NCBI GenBank assembly: GCA_964488355.1
Contig: CAZAUJ010000001.1
Location: 1 to 64,000, forward strand
Reading direction: 5' to 3'
Source of the DNA: Thermoanaerobaculum sp964488355
GTDB taxonomy: Bacteria; Acidobacteriota; Thermoanaerobaculia; Thermoanaerobaculales; Thermoanaerobaculaceae
DNA: 64,000 nucleotides
Part shown: positions 17,063 through 25,768 of the stretch, in pieces
How the letters are laid out: every line of letters starts with the position of its first letter
How positions within the stretch are numbered: the stretch's first letter is position 1
The notes under the pieces: model-generated
Databases searched by the model: none
The model's input: only the letters and a program-made list of their open reading frames with translations
Told to the model about the DNA's origin: nothing
Translations under genes and position numbers: made by a program

Positions 17063-17722
17063 TTATCTCACCCAACCCGCCAGCACAGCCAGGGGGATGG
17101 AAAGGTTGCCGGCGGCAATCACCAGGGCGTAAACCGTGGCGAAAACCCGGCGAGCTCGGTTGTATTTGGGGTGGGAAAAGCCCAAGGTCTGAAACCAGCT
17201 CCACATGCCGTGGTAAAAATGAAGGGCAAGGAACAGGTTAGCCAGAATGTAGAAGGCCGAAACCAACGGCACGCGAAAACCGGCCACCACGTTGTGGTAC
17301 ACGTCGCCGGGGCGAAAGTCGGGGTGGGCATTGCCCAGGGTGAGGTGAAGGAGGTGGTAGACCACAAAGGCAGCCACCACCAACCCTCCCCAGATCATGG
17401 TGCGGGATGCAATGTCCGCCTCCTGGTAGGCGGTCACCGCGTACCGTTGGGGCCTGGAACGCCAGTCTTGTAGGCTGACCTGGACGGCGGCAACGATGTG
17501 CAGGATGAGCGCCGCCAGCAGGGTAAGGCGCACGGTCCACAAAAGCGGCATGGAGGTGCGCAGAAGCTGGGCGTAGTGGTTGAGCTTTTCCGCGCCCTGG
17601 TAAATTTGCAAGTTGCCCAGCATGTGGCCCAGCACGAACAGGGCCAAAACCAGACCCGTTACCGCCATCACCAGCTTTTTGCCCACCGAGGTCCGGTAAA
17701 ACTGGAACAGGCGACCCACCAT
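17063..17722 (-). CDS. sdhC: Succinate dehydrogenase cytochrome b558 subunit
   Basis: A 219-residue membrane anchor with five predicted helices and histidines within or beside them (GHMLGNLQ, LHIVAAVQ, YHLLHLTLG, LHFYHGMW), consistent with the two-heme B-type cytochrome b that carries electrons to menaquinone. ATG 17722 is chosen because GGAGGAGG lies just upstream; the open frame extends further but without a site. It is first gene of sdhCAB. Confidence 0.93.
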   Translation of the reverse strand: MVGRLFQFYRTSVGKKLVMAVTGLVLALFVLGHMLGNLQIYQGAEKLNHYAQLLRTSMPLLWTVRLTLLAALILHIVAAVQVSLQDWRSRPQRYAVTAYQEADIASRTMIWGGLVVAAFVVYHLLHLTLGNAHPDFRPGDVYHNVVAGFRVPLVSAFYILANLFLALHFYHGMWSWFQTLGFSHPKYNRARRVFATVYALVIAAGNLSIPLAVLAGWVR

Positions 17723-17811
17723 AGCTTCCTCCTCCTGCCCTTGCCTGAAGGGCACGGCAACCGCCTCTTTCTCTTGTGTCTCGGGAAGCGCGATCGTCCG
17801 CACGGGCCCAA

Positions 17812-17839
17812 AGTATACTCGTGGCCACCAATAAAGCAA
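17812..17839 (-). promoter_or_regulatory. Promoter of the sdhCAB operon
   Basis: On the minus strand, TTGCTT (17839-17834), a 16-base spacer, then TATACT (17817-17812), about 90 nt before the sdhC start. Sigma-70-like. The -10 overlaps a GTATAC palindrome, so the plus strand also shows TATACT here. Confidence 0.5.
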
Positions 17840-17931
17840 GAACTTTCACAAGGACGTAGACGCGGGAATGGGTTAGTCTGTTCGCGGGTTGGAAGCCGTG
17901 AGCGGATGGACGCATGGGTAAGGAGGAGCGC

Positions 17932-18453
17932 ATGACGGGGGAACACACGGGTTTGGTTACCTTTAAGGGGATGCCGTTGACGCTTTTGGGTCGGCGCATG
18001 AGGGTGGGCGAACCGGCCCCTGCGTTTACGGCCCTGCGCCGCGACCTGAGCATCTTCTCCTCGGCGGAGCTAGCGGGCAAGGTGGCGGTGGTGAACGCCG
18101 TCCCTTCTCTGGACACGGCGGTTTGCGCCACGCAAACACGCACCTTTAACCAGCGGGCAAGCGAGTTGGGAGAGGGGGCAAAGGTGCTGGTGGTTTCCAT
18201 GGACCTGCCCTTTGCCCAAGGGCGGTTTTGTTCCACGGAAGGCATAGCTAACTTGGAGGTGCTTTCCGACCATCGGGAGGCCAGCTTCGGCCTAGCCTAC
18301 GGCTTGCTTATCAAGGAGCTGCGCCTTTTGGCCAGGGCTGTCTTAGTCATTGACCGGCAGGGCATCATCCGTTACCAGGAGCTGGTGCCGGAGGTGGCGC
18401 AGGAGCCCGATTACGAGAGAGCCTTGGCGGCAGCGCGGCAAGCTCTGGGTTAA
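17932..18453 (+). CDS. tpx: Thiol peroxidase (Tpx family)
   Basis: A 173-residue peroxiredoxin. The peroxidatic cysteine is C65 in PSLDTAVCATQTRTFN and the resolving cysteine C100 in AQGRFCSTEG, the spacing of atypical 2-Cys Tpx. It reduces hydroperoxides using thioredoxin. ATG 17932 is preceded by AAGGAGGAGCGC; an earlier in-frame ATG at 17914 would put this site inside the gene. The 3' end overlaps the convergent metallophosphoesterase gene by 4 bases. Confidence 0.93.
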   Translation: MTGEHTGLVTFKGMPLTLLGRRMRVGEPAPAFTALRRDLSIFSSAELAGKVAVVNAVPSLDTAVCATQTRTFNQRASELGEGAKVLVVSMDLPFAQGRFCSTEGIANLEVLSDHREASFGLAYGLLIKELRLLARAVLVIDRQGIIRYQELVPEVAQEPDYERALAAARQALG

Positions 18454-19577
18454 TGGCACCCGGGAGTGCCCATCCTAGCCACGGGCTCCGCACGACGAAG
18501 GGTAAGCAACGTGATTTCGCCCCTCTCCCACAGGCGCAGGCGCGGGCCCCAAGTGCCTGTGCCCCTGCTCACATACAGAGTCATGCCTCCAACCGGAAAG
18601 AGGCCCGCCAGGTAGGGGTACGACAGGCGCACTAGGTAGCCAAAGGGCCAGATTTGACCGGCATGGGTGTGGCCGGAGAGCATGAGCTGCACACCCAGCT
18701 GGTTCGCTTCCTTCACCAGCCAGGGGGTGTGGGAGAGGAGCACACACGCCCCGGCCGGGCGCCTGTGGAGCGCGCGTTCCAGCACGCGATGGGGCAACCC
18801 GAACTGGCGGCGGGCGGTGAGATCGTCCACACCGGCCACCACCAGCCCAGGGGCCACCTCCACGTGCTCGTCCCTGAGGACGCGGTAGCCGGCTGAGCGC
18901 AAAACCTCCACGCTTCGGTCCAGGCCGGCGTAAAACTCATGGTTGCCGGTTACCGCCAGCACCCCCAGAGGGGCCCGGAGGCGTTGGAGCAGCGGTACCA
19001 GCTCTTCTACATGGCGAGCGTTACCGTCCACCAAGTCGCCGGTGATCACTATCACATCGGGCCGCAGCGCCTCCACCTGGCGCAGCCGAGCCTCCAGCCA
19101 GCTGTGGTTGAGGAGCGTGCCCAGGTGCAGATCGGAGAGCTGGACCAGGCGCAGCCCATCCAGCTCCGGAGGCAGGTTGGCAAGCGGCACCTCGAGCCGT
19201 TCAACGGCCGGCGGCCGATGGCCTTGAACCAAACCCACGCCTGCCAAAAGGAGGGCCACGGAAACGGCCGCCGCCCTAGCCGGGACCGCTGCCGCACGCC
19301 AGAGCCCAAAGCCACTAGCCAGGTCGCCCAACAGCAGAAAAACCACCAACAGGAACAAAACGCCCAGCCAGCAGGCCCCCAGGTACTCCAGGGCGGTGGC
19401 GAGCGCCGAGCTCCACCCGTTGCGGTCAAGGATGCGACCCAAAGGGTAGGCCAGCCACAAGGCGGTAAGCGCCCCCAGGAGGACCCTAGCGGGCAGCCGG
19501 CCTAGAAGCGGCGTCAACCGCCAGAAGGCGTAAGCGTGCATCAGGGTCCAAAGGCTCAGGACGGTGACAAAAAACAT
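18450..19577 (-). CDS. Membrane-anchored calcineurin-like metallophosphoesterase
   Basis: About 375 residues. Four N-terminal hydrophobic segments (to about residue 125) precede a catalytic domain with the full dimetal set: SDLHLGT, GDLVDG, GNHEFY, SHTPW and GHTHAGQ. The architecture matches YkuE/YaeI-type phosphodiesterases, which can act on lipid A precursors (LpxG/LpxI-like function) or phospholipids; I cannot tell which. ATG 19577 is the preferred start, with GTG 19601 possible. The active site is most likely on the cytoplasmic side by analogy. Confidence 0.82.
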   Translation of the reverse strand: MFFVTVLSLWTLMHAYAFWRLTPLLGRLPARVLLGALTALWLAYPLGRILDRNGWSSALATALEYLGACWLGVLFLLVVFLLLGDLASGFGLWRAAAVPARAAAVSVALLLAGVGLVQGHRPPAVERLEVPLANLPPELDGLRLVQLSDLHLGTLLNHSWLEARLRQVEALRPDVIVITGDLVDGNARHVEELVPLLQRLRAPLGVLAVTGNHEFYAGLDRSVEVLRSAGYRVLRDEHVEVAPGLVVAGVDDLTARRQFGLPHRVLERALHRRPAGACVLLSHTPWLVKEANQLGVQLMLSGHTHAGQIWPFGYLVRLSYPYLAGLFPVGGMTLYVSRGTGTWGPRLRLWERGEITLLTLRRAEPVARMGTPGCH

Positions 19578-19721
19578 GGCGATTCGCCCACTTCCCCCCA
19601 CTTCTCTATGCTACGTTCCGATGTACCTGCGGTTTTGGGGCTTTGGTCCTCCGCTGGATGGAGAACCCCAGCCACCCTGCGGTAGCATGGAGCGACCGCG
19701 CGCGGCGCGGGGGAGGAAGGC

Positions 19722-21761
19722 ATGCGTTGGTTGGGTATGTTGCTACTTTCATTGGGGGCAGCAATGGCTGAGCAAACCCATCCTTTTTCTGTCCACGACA
19801 TGCTGGCCATGGATCGCATCTCCGATCCGCGGGTGGCGCCCGATGGTCGCGTGGTGGTTTTTACCGTTTCCGTCACCAACCTGGAAAACAACACGCGTCG
19901 CACGGACCTTTACCTTGCCGCCACCGACGGAAGCTGGACGCGGCGGTTGACCACCCACGAGGCCTCCGACAGTCAAGGCCGCTGGAGCCCGGACGGGAAG
20001 TGGATTTACTTCGTTTCCTCTCGATCCGGCTCGGCACAGGTTTGGCGCATCCCTGTGGACGGCGGCGAGGCGCAACAGGTCACACGGCTCCCGTTGGACG
20101 TGGATGCGTTGGAGGTTTCGCCGGACGGGAGCTTCCTCGTCTTTTCCATGATGGTCTTTCCCGGAACCACGCCGGAAGAAACGCAAAAGAGGCTGGAGGA
20201 ACGGTCCCAGCGCAAAGCTTCGGGCATGCTCTACGATCGCCTGTTCGTGCGCCATTGGGACAGTTGGGAAGACGGGCGCCGTAACCACCTGTTCGTTTAT
20301 CGCTTGGCCGATGGCAGCCTGGTTGACGTAATGAGGGACATGGACGCTGACTGCCCCTCACGGCCGTTTGGTGGCAGTGAGGAGTACGCCATTTCCCCGG
20401 ATAGCAAAGCACTGGTTTTTTCCGCAAAGGACGTGGGGCGCGAGGAGGCTTGGTCCACCAATTACGACCTCTTCTGGGTTAACCTGGAGAAACTGGGCAA
20501 GCCGGTAAAGCTCACCGCCAACCCTGCCTGGGATACGCAGCCTCGCTTTGCCCCCCACGGCAAGGTACTGGCCTACTTGACCATGAGCCGGCCCGGTTAC
20601 GAGTCCGACCGCTTCGACATCGTGCTGCGGGACCTGGTCACCGGCAACGAGCGCCGGGTAGTGGTGCGGGCGGACGAGGGTCCCCGGGGTGACCGCTCCC
20701 CGGTGGAGCTGCGGTGGTCGCGCGACGGCCGCACGCTATATTGCACCGCCGATCATTTGGGGCAAAAAGCCATTTTTGCCGTCGACGTGTTCTCCGGCGC
20801 CAGCCGCGTCGTGGCGGGCGAGGGGACCTGCTCGGACGTGCAAGATCTGGGCGACGGGCGGCTGCTTTACGCCCTGAACTCCCTCTTGGGCCCCACCGAG
20901 CTGTACACCGTGGCGGTCGATGGTACCGATGTGCGGCGGGTGACCCATCTTAACGATGCCAAGGTGGCCGCGGCTCGCTTCGGCAAGCCGGAACAGTTCA
21001 CCTTCAAAGGTGCGCAGGGCGACACGGTTTACGGCTACATTGTGTATCCCGTGGACTTTGACCCAAAGAAAAAATACCCCGTGGCTTTCCTCATTCACGG
21101 CGGGCCGCAAGGCTCTTTTGGCAACGAGTTCCACTACCGGTGGAACCCGCAAGCGTACGCCGGTGCCGGTTACGCCGCTGTGATGATCGATTTTCATGGC
21201 TCGACGGGATACGGGCAGGCGTTCACCGATTCCATCAACAACGATTGGGGAGGCAAGCCGTTCGAAGACCTCATGTTGGGCTTGGACTACGTCCTGGGCA
21301 AGTATCGCTTTCTGGACGGGCAACGGGTGGGCGCGTTGGGAGCGTCGTTCGGCGGCTACATGATCAACTGGATTGCAGGCAAGGCCCCAGACCGATTCAA
21401 GTGTCTGGTATGCCACGACGGCAACTTGGACGAGCGCATGGCCTATTTCGACACGGAAGAGCTGTGGTTCCCTGAGTGGGACCATGCGGGCCTGCCGTGG
21501 GAAAAGCCGGAAAACTACCGCAAACACAACCCCATCGAGGGCGCGGCCAATTGGAAGACCCCTATGCTGGTGATCCACGGGGGAAAGGATTACCGCGTGG
21601 TGGACACTCACGGGCTTTCCACCTTTACCTTGCTCCAGCGCAAAGGCATCCCGTCGCAGCTGCTGTACTTCCCCGATGAGAACCACTGGGTGCTCAAACC
21701 GCACAACTCCATCCTGTGGCACGAAACCGTCCTGGCCTGGCTGGACCGCTGGCTGAAGTGA
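19722..21761 (+). CDS. Secreted S9-family prolyl oligopeptidase-type peptidase
   Basis: A 679-residue protein with signal peptide (MRWLGMLLLSLGAAMAEQ), a seven-bladed propeller of TolB/WD40-like repeats (SPDGKWIYFVSS, SPDSKALVFSA and others) to about residue 430, and an alpha/beta-hydrolase domain. Catalytic serine is in GASFGGYM (about residue 542), aspartate in GGKDYRV (about 622), histidine in DENHWV (about 654). It resembles acylaminoacyl-peptidase/DPP types that degrade oligopeptides in the periplasm. GGGAGGAAGGC precedes ATG 19722. Monocistronic. Confidence 0.93.
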   Translation: MRWLGMLLLSLGAAMAEQTHPFSVHDMLAMDRISDPRVAPDGRVVVFTVSVTNLENNTRRTDLYLAATDGSWTRRLTTHEASDSQGRWSPDGKWIYFVSSRSGSAQVWRIPVDGGEAQQVTRLPLDVDALEVSPDGSFLVFSMMVFPGTTPEETQKRLEERSQRKASGMLYDRLFVRHWDSWEDGRRNHLFVYRLADGSLVDVMRDMDADCPSRPFGGSEEYAISPDSKALVFSAKDVGREEAWSTNYDLFWVNLEKLGKPVKLTANPAWDTQPRFAPHGKVLAYLTMSRPGYESDRFDIVLRDLVTGNERRVVVRADEGPRGDRSPVELRWSRDGRTLYCTADHLGQKAIFAVDVFSGASRVVAGEGTCSDVQDLGDGRLLYALNSLLGPTELYTVAVDGTDVRRVTHLNDAKVAAARFGKPEQFTFKGAQGDTVYGYIVYPVDFDPKKKYPVAFLIHGGPQGSFGNEFHYRWNPQAYAGAGYAAVMIDFHGSTGYGQAFTDSINNDWGGKPFEDLMLGLDYVLGKYRFLDGQRVGALGASFGGYMINWIAGKAPDRFKCLVCHDGNLDERMAYFDTEELWFPEWDHAGLPWEKPENYRKHNPIEGAANWKTPMLVIHGGKDYRVVDTHGLSTFTLLQRKGIPSQLLYFPDENHWVLKPHNSILWHETVLAWLDRWLK

Positions 21762-22017
21762 GGGCACAGGGCGGCGCACCACCGGCGAAAGCCGGCAAGC
21801 CGCCCCGGGTACATGGCGAGCCTGCTGCTGGCCCTGGGTTCCCCAACGGCCTCAGTTCAACACGGACCTCGGGTTGCCATGCCCTGAGGGGTGTGAATCG
21901 ACACCCACCCCCTGGGTTGGGAGGGCGGTAAACTAGAAAAGCCCGCAGCCCCAAGGTCCTGCCGCTCGAGGCGAGATCCTGGGGAGGGGGCTGGTCTGGG
22001 TAGCTAGGAAGGGCTGC

Positions 22018-22482
22018 TTATCCGTGCACGTGGCCGTGGGCCAACTCTTCCGGTGTGGCCGCCCGTACGGAGACCACTTGGATGGAAAAATCCAGGTCCA
22101 TGCCCGCCAGCGGGTGGTTGGCGTCCAAAAGCACCTTATCGCCTTCCACGGCCACGATGGTGAGCACCAGCGGGCCATGGTCGCCTTGAGTCATAACTTG
22201 CGTACCGGGAACCAGCTCCATTGTGGGGTCGAACTGCTCCTTCGGCACGGGGAAGACCAGCTCGGGATGCCGGTCGCCGTAAGCTTCTGCCGTTGGCACG
22301 TGGATTGCCAACGTGGAGCCCGCTTCGGCACCCTCCAACCGGCTTTCCAGCCCGGGCACGATTTGGCTGTGGCCATGTAGATAGGTGAGCGGCTGGCGAC
22401 CGAGAGAGCTGTCCAGGACGTTGCCATCGGGGCCCTTGACCGTATAGTGGAGCGTTACTGCCATGTCTTGTGCAATCTTCAC
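22018..22482 (-). CDS. slyD: SlyD-like FKBP-type peptidyl-prolyl isomerase
   Basis: A 154-residue protein with the SlyD plan: an FKBP half (VTLHYTVKGPDGNVLDSS), an IF insertion (from about LVFPVPKEQFDP to DANHPLAGMDLDF) and the return FKBP strand. It ends in a short histidine-bearing tail (ELAHGHVHG) rather than the long metal-binding tail of E. coli SlyD. It acts as folding chaperone and prolyl isomerase. GTG 22482 (VKIAQDMAVTL, matching family N-termini) with AAAGGA upstream is preferred over ATG 22464. Confidence 0.9.
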   Translation of the reverse strand: MKIAQDMAVTLHYTVKGPDGNVLDSSLGRQPLTYLHGHSQIVPGLESRLEGAEAGSTLAIHVPTAEAYGDRHPELVFPVPKEQFDPTMELVPGTQVMTQGDHGPLVLTIVAVEGDKVLLDANHPLAGMDLDFSIQVVSVRAATPEELAHGHVHG

Positions 22483-22709
22483 GTCTCGTGTCCTTTCCAC
22501 CCAGCAGGATTTTGCCTGACCAGGTGGGTGCACGATAGCACAGCAGGGAGCCGCAGTCATCCAAGCGAACAACGGTGAAGCCCCTGGGAGGCTGAGTTCG
22601 AGCAATCGAGGTCCGGTGGACCCACGGTCGGAGGCCTACGACCTTTTGCCCATTACCGGGTGGCATGGGTTTGCGACTCTGGATGTTCAAAGCAACCCCA
22701 AAGGCGCCG

Positions 22710-23561
22710 CTAAGGCGTGGTCGGTGGAGGCCCCGGCGCCTTTCCAACCAGCTGCCACCCGCCCTGTTCTTGGCACAAGGCAGTGACTTCCTCCCAAAGC
22801 TCTTCGCCCGCCACTACGGGTATCACCCTCGCCTCCCCAACTCGCTCCAGCAGGCGAGCGCGCCTCGCCGCGCGACGCACGTCCGTTTGGTCCACCACCG
22901 CCGAGGCTTCGACCAGCAAGAGCACCTCCTCGCCCTCCCGGTCTCGCCCCCGGATCATTACTTCCGCGCAAAGCACCTCCGCCCGCTCCTCCTCGCTGAG
23001 CTGCCCTTTTTCCACCGCTTCATCGAGCATCTTGACCAGGGCCAACCCCTCCAGCACCTCAACCCCTCGAAACCAACGCCCGAAATATGCAGGTGCCCGC
23101 TCCCGGTACCGCCGCTCCACTGACTCACCTACCAGGCGGGCCACCCGCTGCAGCAGCTTTTCTTGCACGCGAGAAAATTCCTCCTGTACCCGCACCAGGT
23201 GAGCGATCTGCTCATCGGTACGTCGCTGCGCCTCGGCCAGGGCGGCGAGGCGCTCATCGGTACGTCGCTGCGCCTCAGCCATGGCGGCAAAGCGCTCGTC
23301 GGTTTGCCGTCGGACCTCAGCCAACTCCTCCTGCACCTGCCGCCGAAACGCTGCCAGCTCTTCCTGCGCGCGCTGCTGGCTTTCGGCGAGCTTTTGGACT
23401 ACCACCGCCACGCTTCGACGAGTGGCGGCAACCTCGGCAACCAGCTGGGGCAAGTCCAGTAGGGGCTGCGGCAACAGGAGGCGCCGCAGCTCCACCCGCC
23501 ACTCCGGGTGCTCTTCCAAGGCCCGCACGAGGTCGGCAAGATCCAAGCTGGCCGCGCTCAC
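22710..23561 (-). CDS. Coiled-coil protein with a C-terminal nuclease-like (DUF3782-type) domain
   Basis: A 283-residue protein. Residues 1-45 are helical, 45-140 a long coiled coil with three near-exact 14-residue repeats (unit roughly AEAQRRTDERLAAL). The C-terminal 120 residues (RRYRERAPAYFGRWFRG, EVMIRGRDREGEEVLLLVEA, VIPVVAGEELWEEV) look like the PD-(D/E)XK-fold DUF3782 proteins common in cyanobacteria and thermophiles; the E...VEAS pattern could be the nuclease core. Function unknown. It is divergent from the M23 peptidase gene. Confidence 0.7.
   Translation of the reverse strand: MSAASLDLADLVRALEEHPEWRVELRRLLLPQPLLDLPQLVAEVAATRRSVAVVVQKLAESQQRAQEELAAFRRQVQEELAEVRRQTDERFAAMAEAQRRTDERLAALAEAQRRTDEQIAHLVRVQEEFSRVQEKLLQRVARLVGESVERRYRERAPAYFGRWFRGVEVLEGLALVKMLDEAVEKGQLSEEERAEVLCAEVMIRGRDREGEEVLLLVEASAVVDQTDVRRAARRARLLERVGEARVIPVVAGEELWEEVTALCQEQGGWQLVGKAPGPPPTTP
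23211..23336. repeat. Three tandem 42-base units inside the coiled-coil gene
   Basis: Units begin at 23211, 23253 and 23295 with CTCATCGGTA or a close variant, period 42 bases (14 residues). The first two are nearly identical, the third diverged. Copy-number change by slippage would alter the coiled-coil length in steps of two heptads without changing frame. Confidence 0.8.
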
Positions 23562-23798
23562 GCCTTGGATTTTAGCGCCGCTGTTCCGCTTGGAGCACTA
23601 GGGAACTCCCGCAACGGCAGGAACGCGGTCGTGGTTGTCCACCTTCGTGTCCCGGACCTGGCGGGAAGGCTGCAGGCTGGTCACAAGCTTTGTGGGGACG
23701 GCAGGCGAGGCTCCGAGGACCTATTTTTGCCTGCGAGCGCTTGGGGATTTTGTCGATCAGAGGGTGGCACCGGTGGTAAGCTAGTTTGGGGAGTCTGG

Positions 23799-24776
23799 AT
23801 GCTGGAGCTACAGTACCACCCAGCCCACGTGTCGCGGTCCCCGCGTTTCTTTTTCCTTCCCCCGGCGCGGGTGAGGGTCTTGGTCTGCGCCATCGTGGCG
23901 GCGACGGCGGCGCTGGTGGCGGGGGTACCCCTGGTCCCGCGGGCCCTTTCGGGTTTGGCCGTGTGGGTGGGGGTGAAAAGGCTGCAGAGGGAACAGGCGA
24001 GCTTGCAGGCGCACTTGCGGAGGCTCCAGCAGCAAGAGGCGAGCCTCCGCTTCCAGCTGGAAGCCCAGGCGGCAGGTTTGCGACGGGTAGCGTTGGTGCT
24101 GGGCTTGGAGCCAGCAGATTGGGAGCCTCCCTCTACGCCAGAAAAGGCTGTGGCGCGATCCAGGGAGCTTTTGGCCGAAGCGGACCGCCTCCTGCTGTGG
24201 GCGCAAGAGCACAGCAAGCTGGTGGCTGCGCTGCCGGCGGTTTCGCCCCTTCCTCAAGGAGCGTTCCAAGTTACGTCCCTTTTTGGGCCTCGGGTTTCGC
24301 CGTTCACCGGCAGCTACGAGCTGCACAAGGGGTTGGACCTGGCGGCGCCGGAAGGACAACCGGTGCGAGCTACGGGCGCCGGGGTGGTGGTTTTTGCTGG
24401 CCGTGCAGGCCTGAACAATCTGCCCTGGGCTCGCTTGGGTAACGTGGTGGTGCTGCAGCATGCGGGCCTATACCTCACCATATACGCCCACCTAAAACGG
24501 GTGCAGGTACGCGAAGGGCAACAGGTGCAGCGGGGGGAGGTGGTGGGCGAAGTGGGCGCTACCGGTTGGGCCACCGCGCCGCACCTCCATTACGAGGTGC
24601 GCAAGCTGGTGGTGGGCGAGCGGGCCCTGCCGGTGGACCCGCGGTTTTTCATGCTTGACGTCCCCTGGGAACGGGAAAATCGAGCGGTGGGGGGCCAGGG
24701 TGACATGGTCCTGGACCTGCTGCCAGAGGAAAAGGAGAACCTGCCATGGCTGAAAACCAAGCGCTTCCCACGATGA
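23799..24776 (+). CDS. M23-family peptidoglycan endopeptidase with membrane anchor and coiled coil
   Basis: A 325-residue protein: an N-terminal signal anchor (VLVCAIVAATAALVAGVPLV), a coiled coil (about 50-145), then an M23 LytM domain with the zinc ligands in HKGLDLAAPEG and HLHYEV. It cleaves peptide crosslinks in peptidoglycan, facing the periplasm. ATG 23799 follows GGGGAG. The last 31 bases overlap the bactofilin-like gene, so both are coupled; M23 peptidase plus bactofilin pairs are known to shape cells in several phyla. Confidence 0.9.
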   Translation: MLELQYHPAHVSRSPRFFFLPPARVRVLVCAIVAATAALVAGVPLVPRALSGLAVWVGVKRLQREQASLQAHLRRLQQQEASLRFQLEAQAAGLRRVALVLGLEPADWEPPSTPEKAVARSRELLAEADRLLLWAQEHSKLVAALPAVSPLPQGAFQVTSLFGPRVSPFTGSYELHKGLDLAAPEGQPVRATGAGVVVFAGRAGLNNLPWARLGNVVVLQHAGLYLTIYAHLKRVQVREGQQVQRGEVVGEVGATGWATAPHLHYEVRKLVVGERALPVDPRFFMLDVPWERENRAVGGQGDMVLDLLPEEKENLPWLKTKRFPR

Positions 24777-25585
24777 TCATCCCTCAAGGCACGGAGATTA
24801 CCGTCAACGATGCGGGCCAGCTGGCCATCCGCACTCCGGGAAACCTTATCATTCAGAACCCCGGCAACTACTCGCACATCGTGTCCACCGCCGGCTCCCT
24901 TCGCATCGACCCTAACGTAACCGTCGATGCGGTCACCGTGCAGGTGGCGGACGCCTGCTACATCGCCGGTTCGTTAACCGCGTGGCAGGTCAAGGCGCGG
25001 CGGGTGGTTTTGGAAAAAGGTGCCAAGGCTTTCATCGTCATCCGCGACTCGGAGGTCCTCGAGCTGGACAAAGGCGCTCGGCTTGTGGGCAATTTTGCCT
25101 CGGAAAAGGAGCTTTACCTCCTTCTGGGTCGCTTTTCCCAACAGCTGCAGGCTCTGCCGCAGGGACTCACGCCCGTGGTCAAGGAGGTGGCAGCCCAGCT
25201 GGCAGCTACCGAAGAGCTTCCAGCCGGCAGGGAAGGGGAGCGGGTGACCGCGGTTACCGAGGAGCCAGCGGTGCAGCTCGCGAGCGGCCAGGAGCCAGCG
25301 CCGTCGCCCTCCAGCGAGTCGGCGGTACAAACTTGGGCTAACCTGTTGGCTTACTTGGACGCGGTGCTGGTGAAAGAAGCAGCCCGGCCTGAACTTTCGC
25401 CTGGGGCCAGGGCCGCCCTTCACCGGGCGCTTACGGCCGTGCGAACAGGAAGACCGGAGCAAGTAAAGGAGGCTTTTGCCGAGCTGGATATGGCGCTGTT
25501 TGAGTTTTCTCCCTTGATAGTGGAGGCCAGTTCCCGCGTGGCCAGCTGGTTTGGCCCCGAGGAAGGGCCGGTTTTTGCCCCCTGA
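24746..25585 (+). CDS. Bactofilin-like beta-helical polymer-forming protein
   Basis: A 279-residue protein. Residues about 10-115 consist of short strands with regular turns (GNLIIQNPGNY, GSLRIDPNVTV, CYIAGSLTAW, KARRVVLEKGA), the right-handed beta-helix pattern of bactofilins, which polymerise without nucleotide. A linker with Pro/Glu leads to a helical C-terminal domain (about 185-275) absent from minimal bactofilins. It overlaps the M23 gene by 31 bases, supporting a role in localised cell-wall remodelling. The assignment rests on strand pattern and context. Confidence 0.7.
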   Translation: MAENQALPTMIIPQGTEITVNDAGQLAIRTPGNLIIQNPGNYSHIVSTAGSLRIDPNVTVDAVTVQVADACYIAGSLTAWQVKARRVVLEKGAKAFIVIRDSEVLELDKGARLVGNFASEKELYLLLGRFSQQLQALPQGLTPVVKEVAAQLAATEELPAGREGERVTAVTEEPAVQLASGQEPAPSPSSESAVQTWANLLAYLDAVLVKEAARPELSPGARAALHRALTAVRTGRPEQVKEAFAELDMALFEFSPLIVEASSRVASWFGPEEGPVFAP

Positions 25586-25754
25586 GACCGCAGCCGGGGA
25601 AAGCCACAGCGCTGAACCAGCCGGTTTTGGCTCGCCTGCACGGTCGCAAGCGCGGCCTTGAGGCCGACGCCCGGCTGCGAGCCCTGGAGTAACAGCGCGG
25701 CCGTCGGCTTTCCCCAAGCTGGCCCACGGGAAAGAGGAGGGCCCAAGCCCTGGC

Positions 25755-25768
25755 TACAATTGGCCCGT
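25755..25768 (+). promoter_or_regulatory. Leaderless -10 element of mutS
   Basis: TACAAT at 25755-25760 followed by 8 nt and ATG 25769, with no Shine-Dalgarno. Transcription would start at the initiation codon. No clear -35. Confidence 0.5.

Noticed and set aside
21762..22017. Hairpin CCCCAAGGTC / GATCCTGGGG as a terminator
   Set aside because: Imperfect pairing, large loop and no T-run on either strand.
23200..23340. Short direct repeats as a CRISPR array
   Set aside because: The 42-base units are contiguous, lack spacers and encode heptad repeats in frame.
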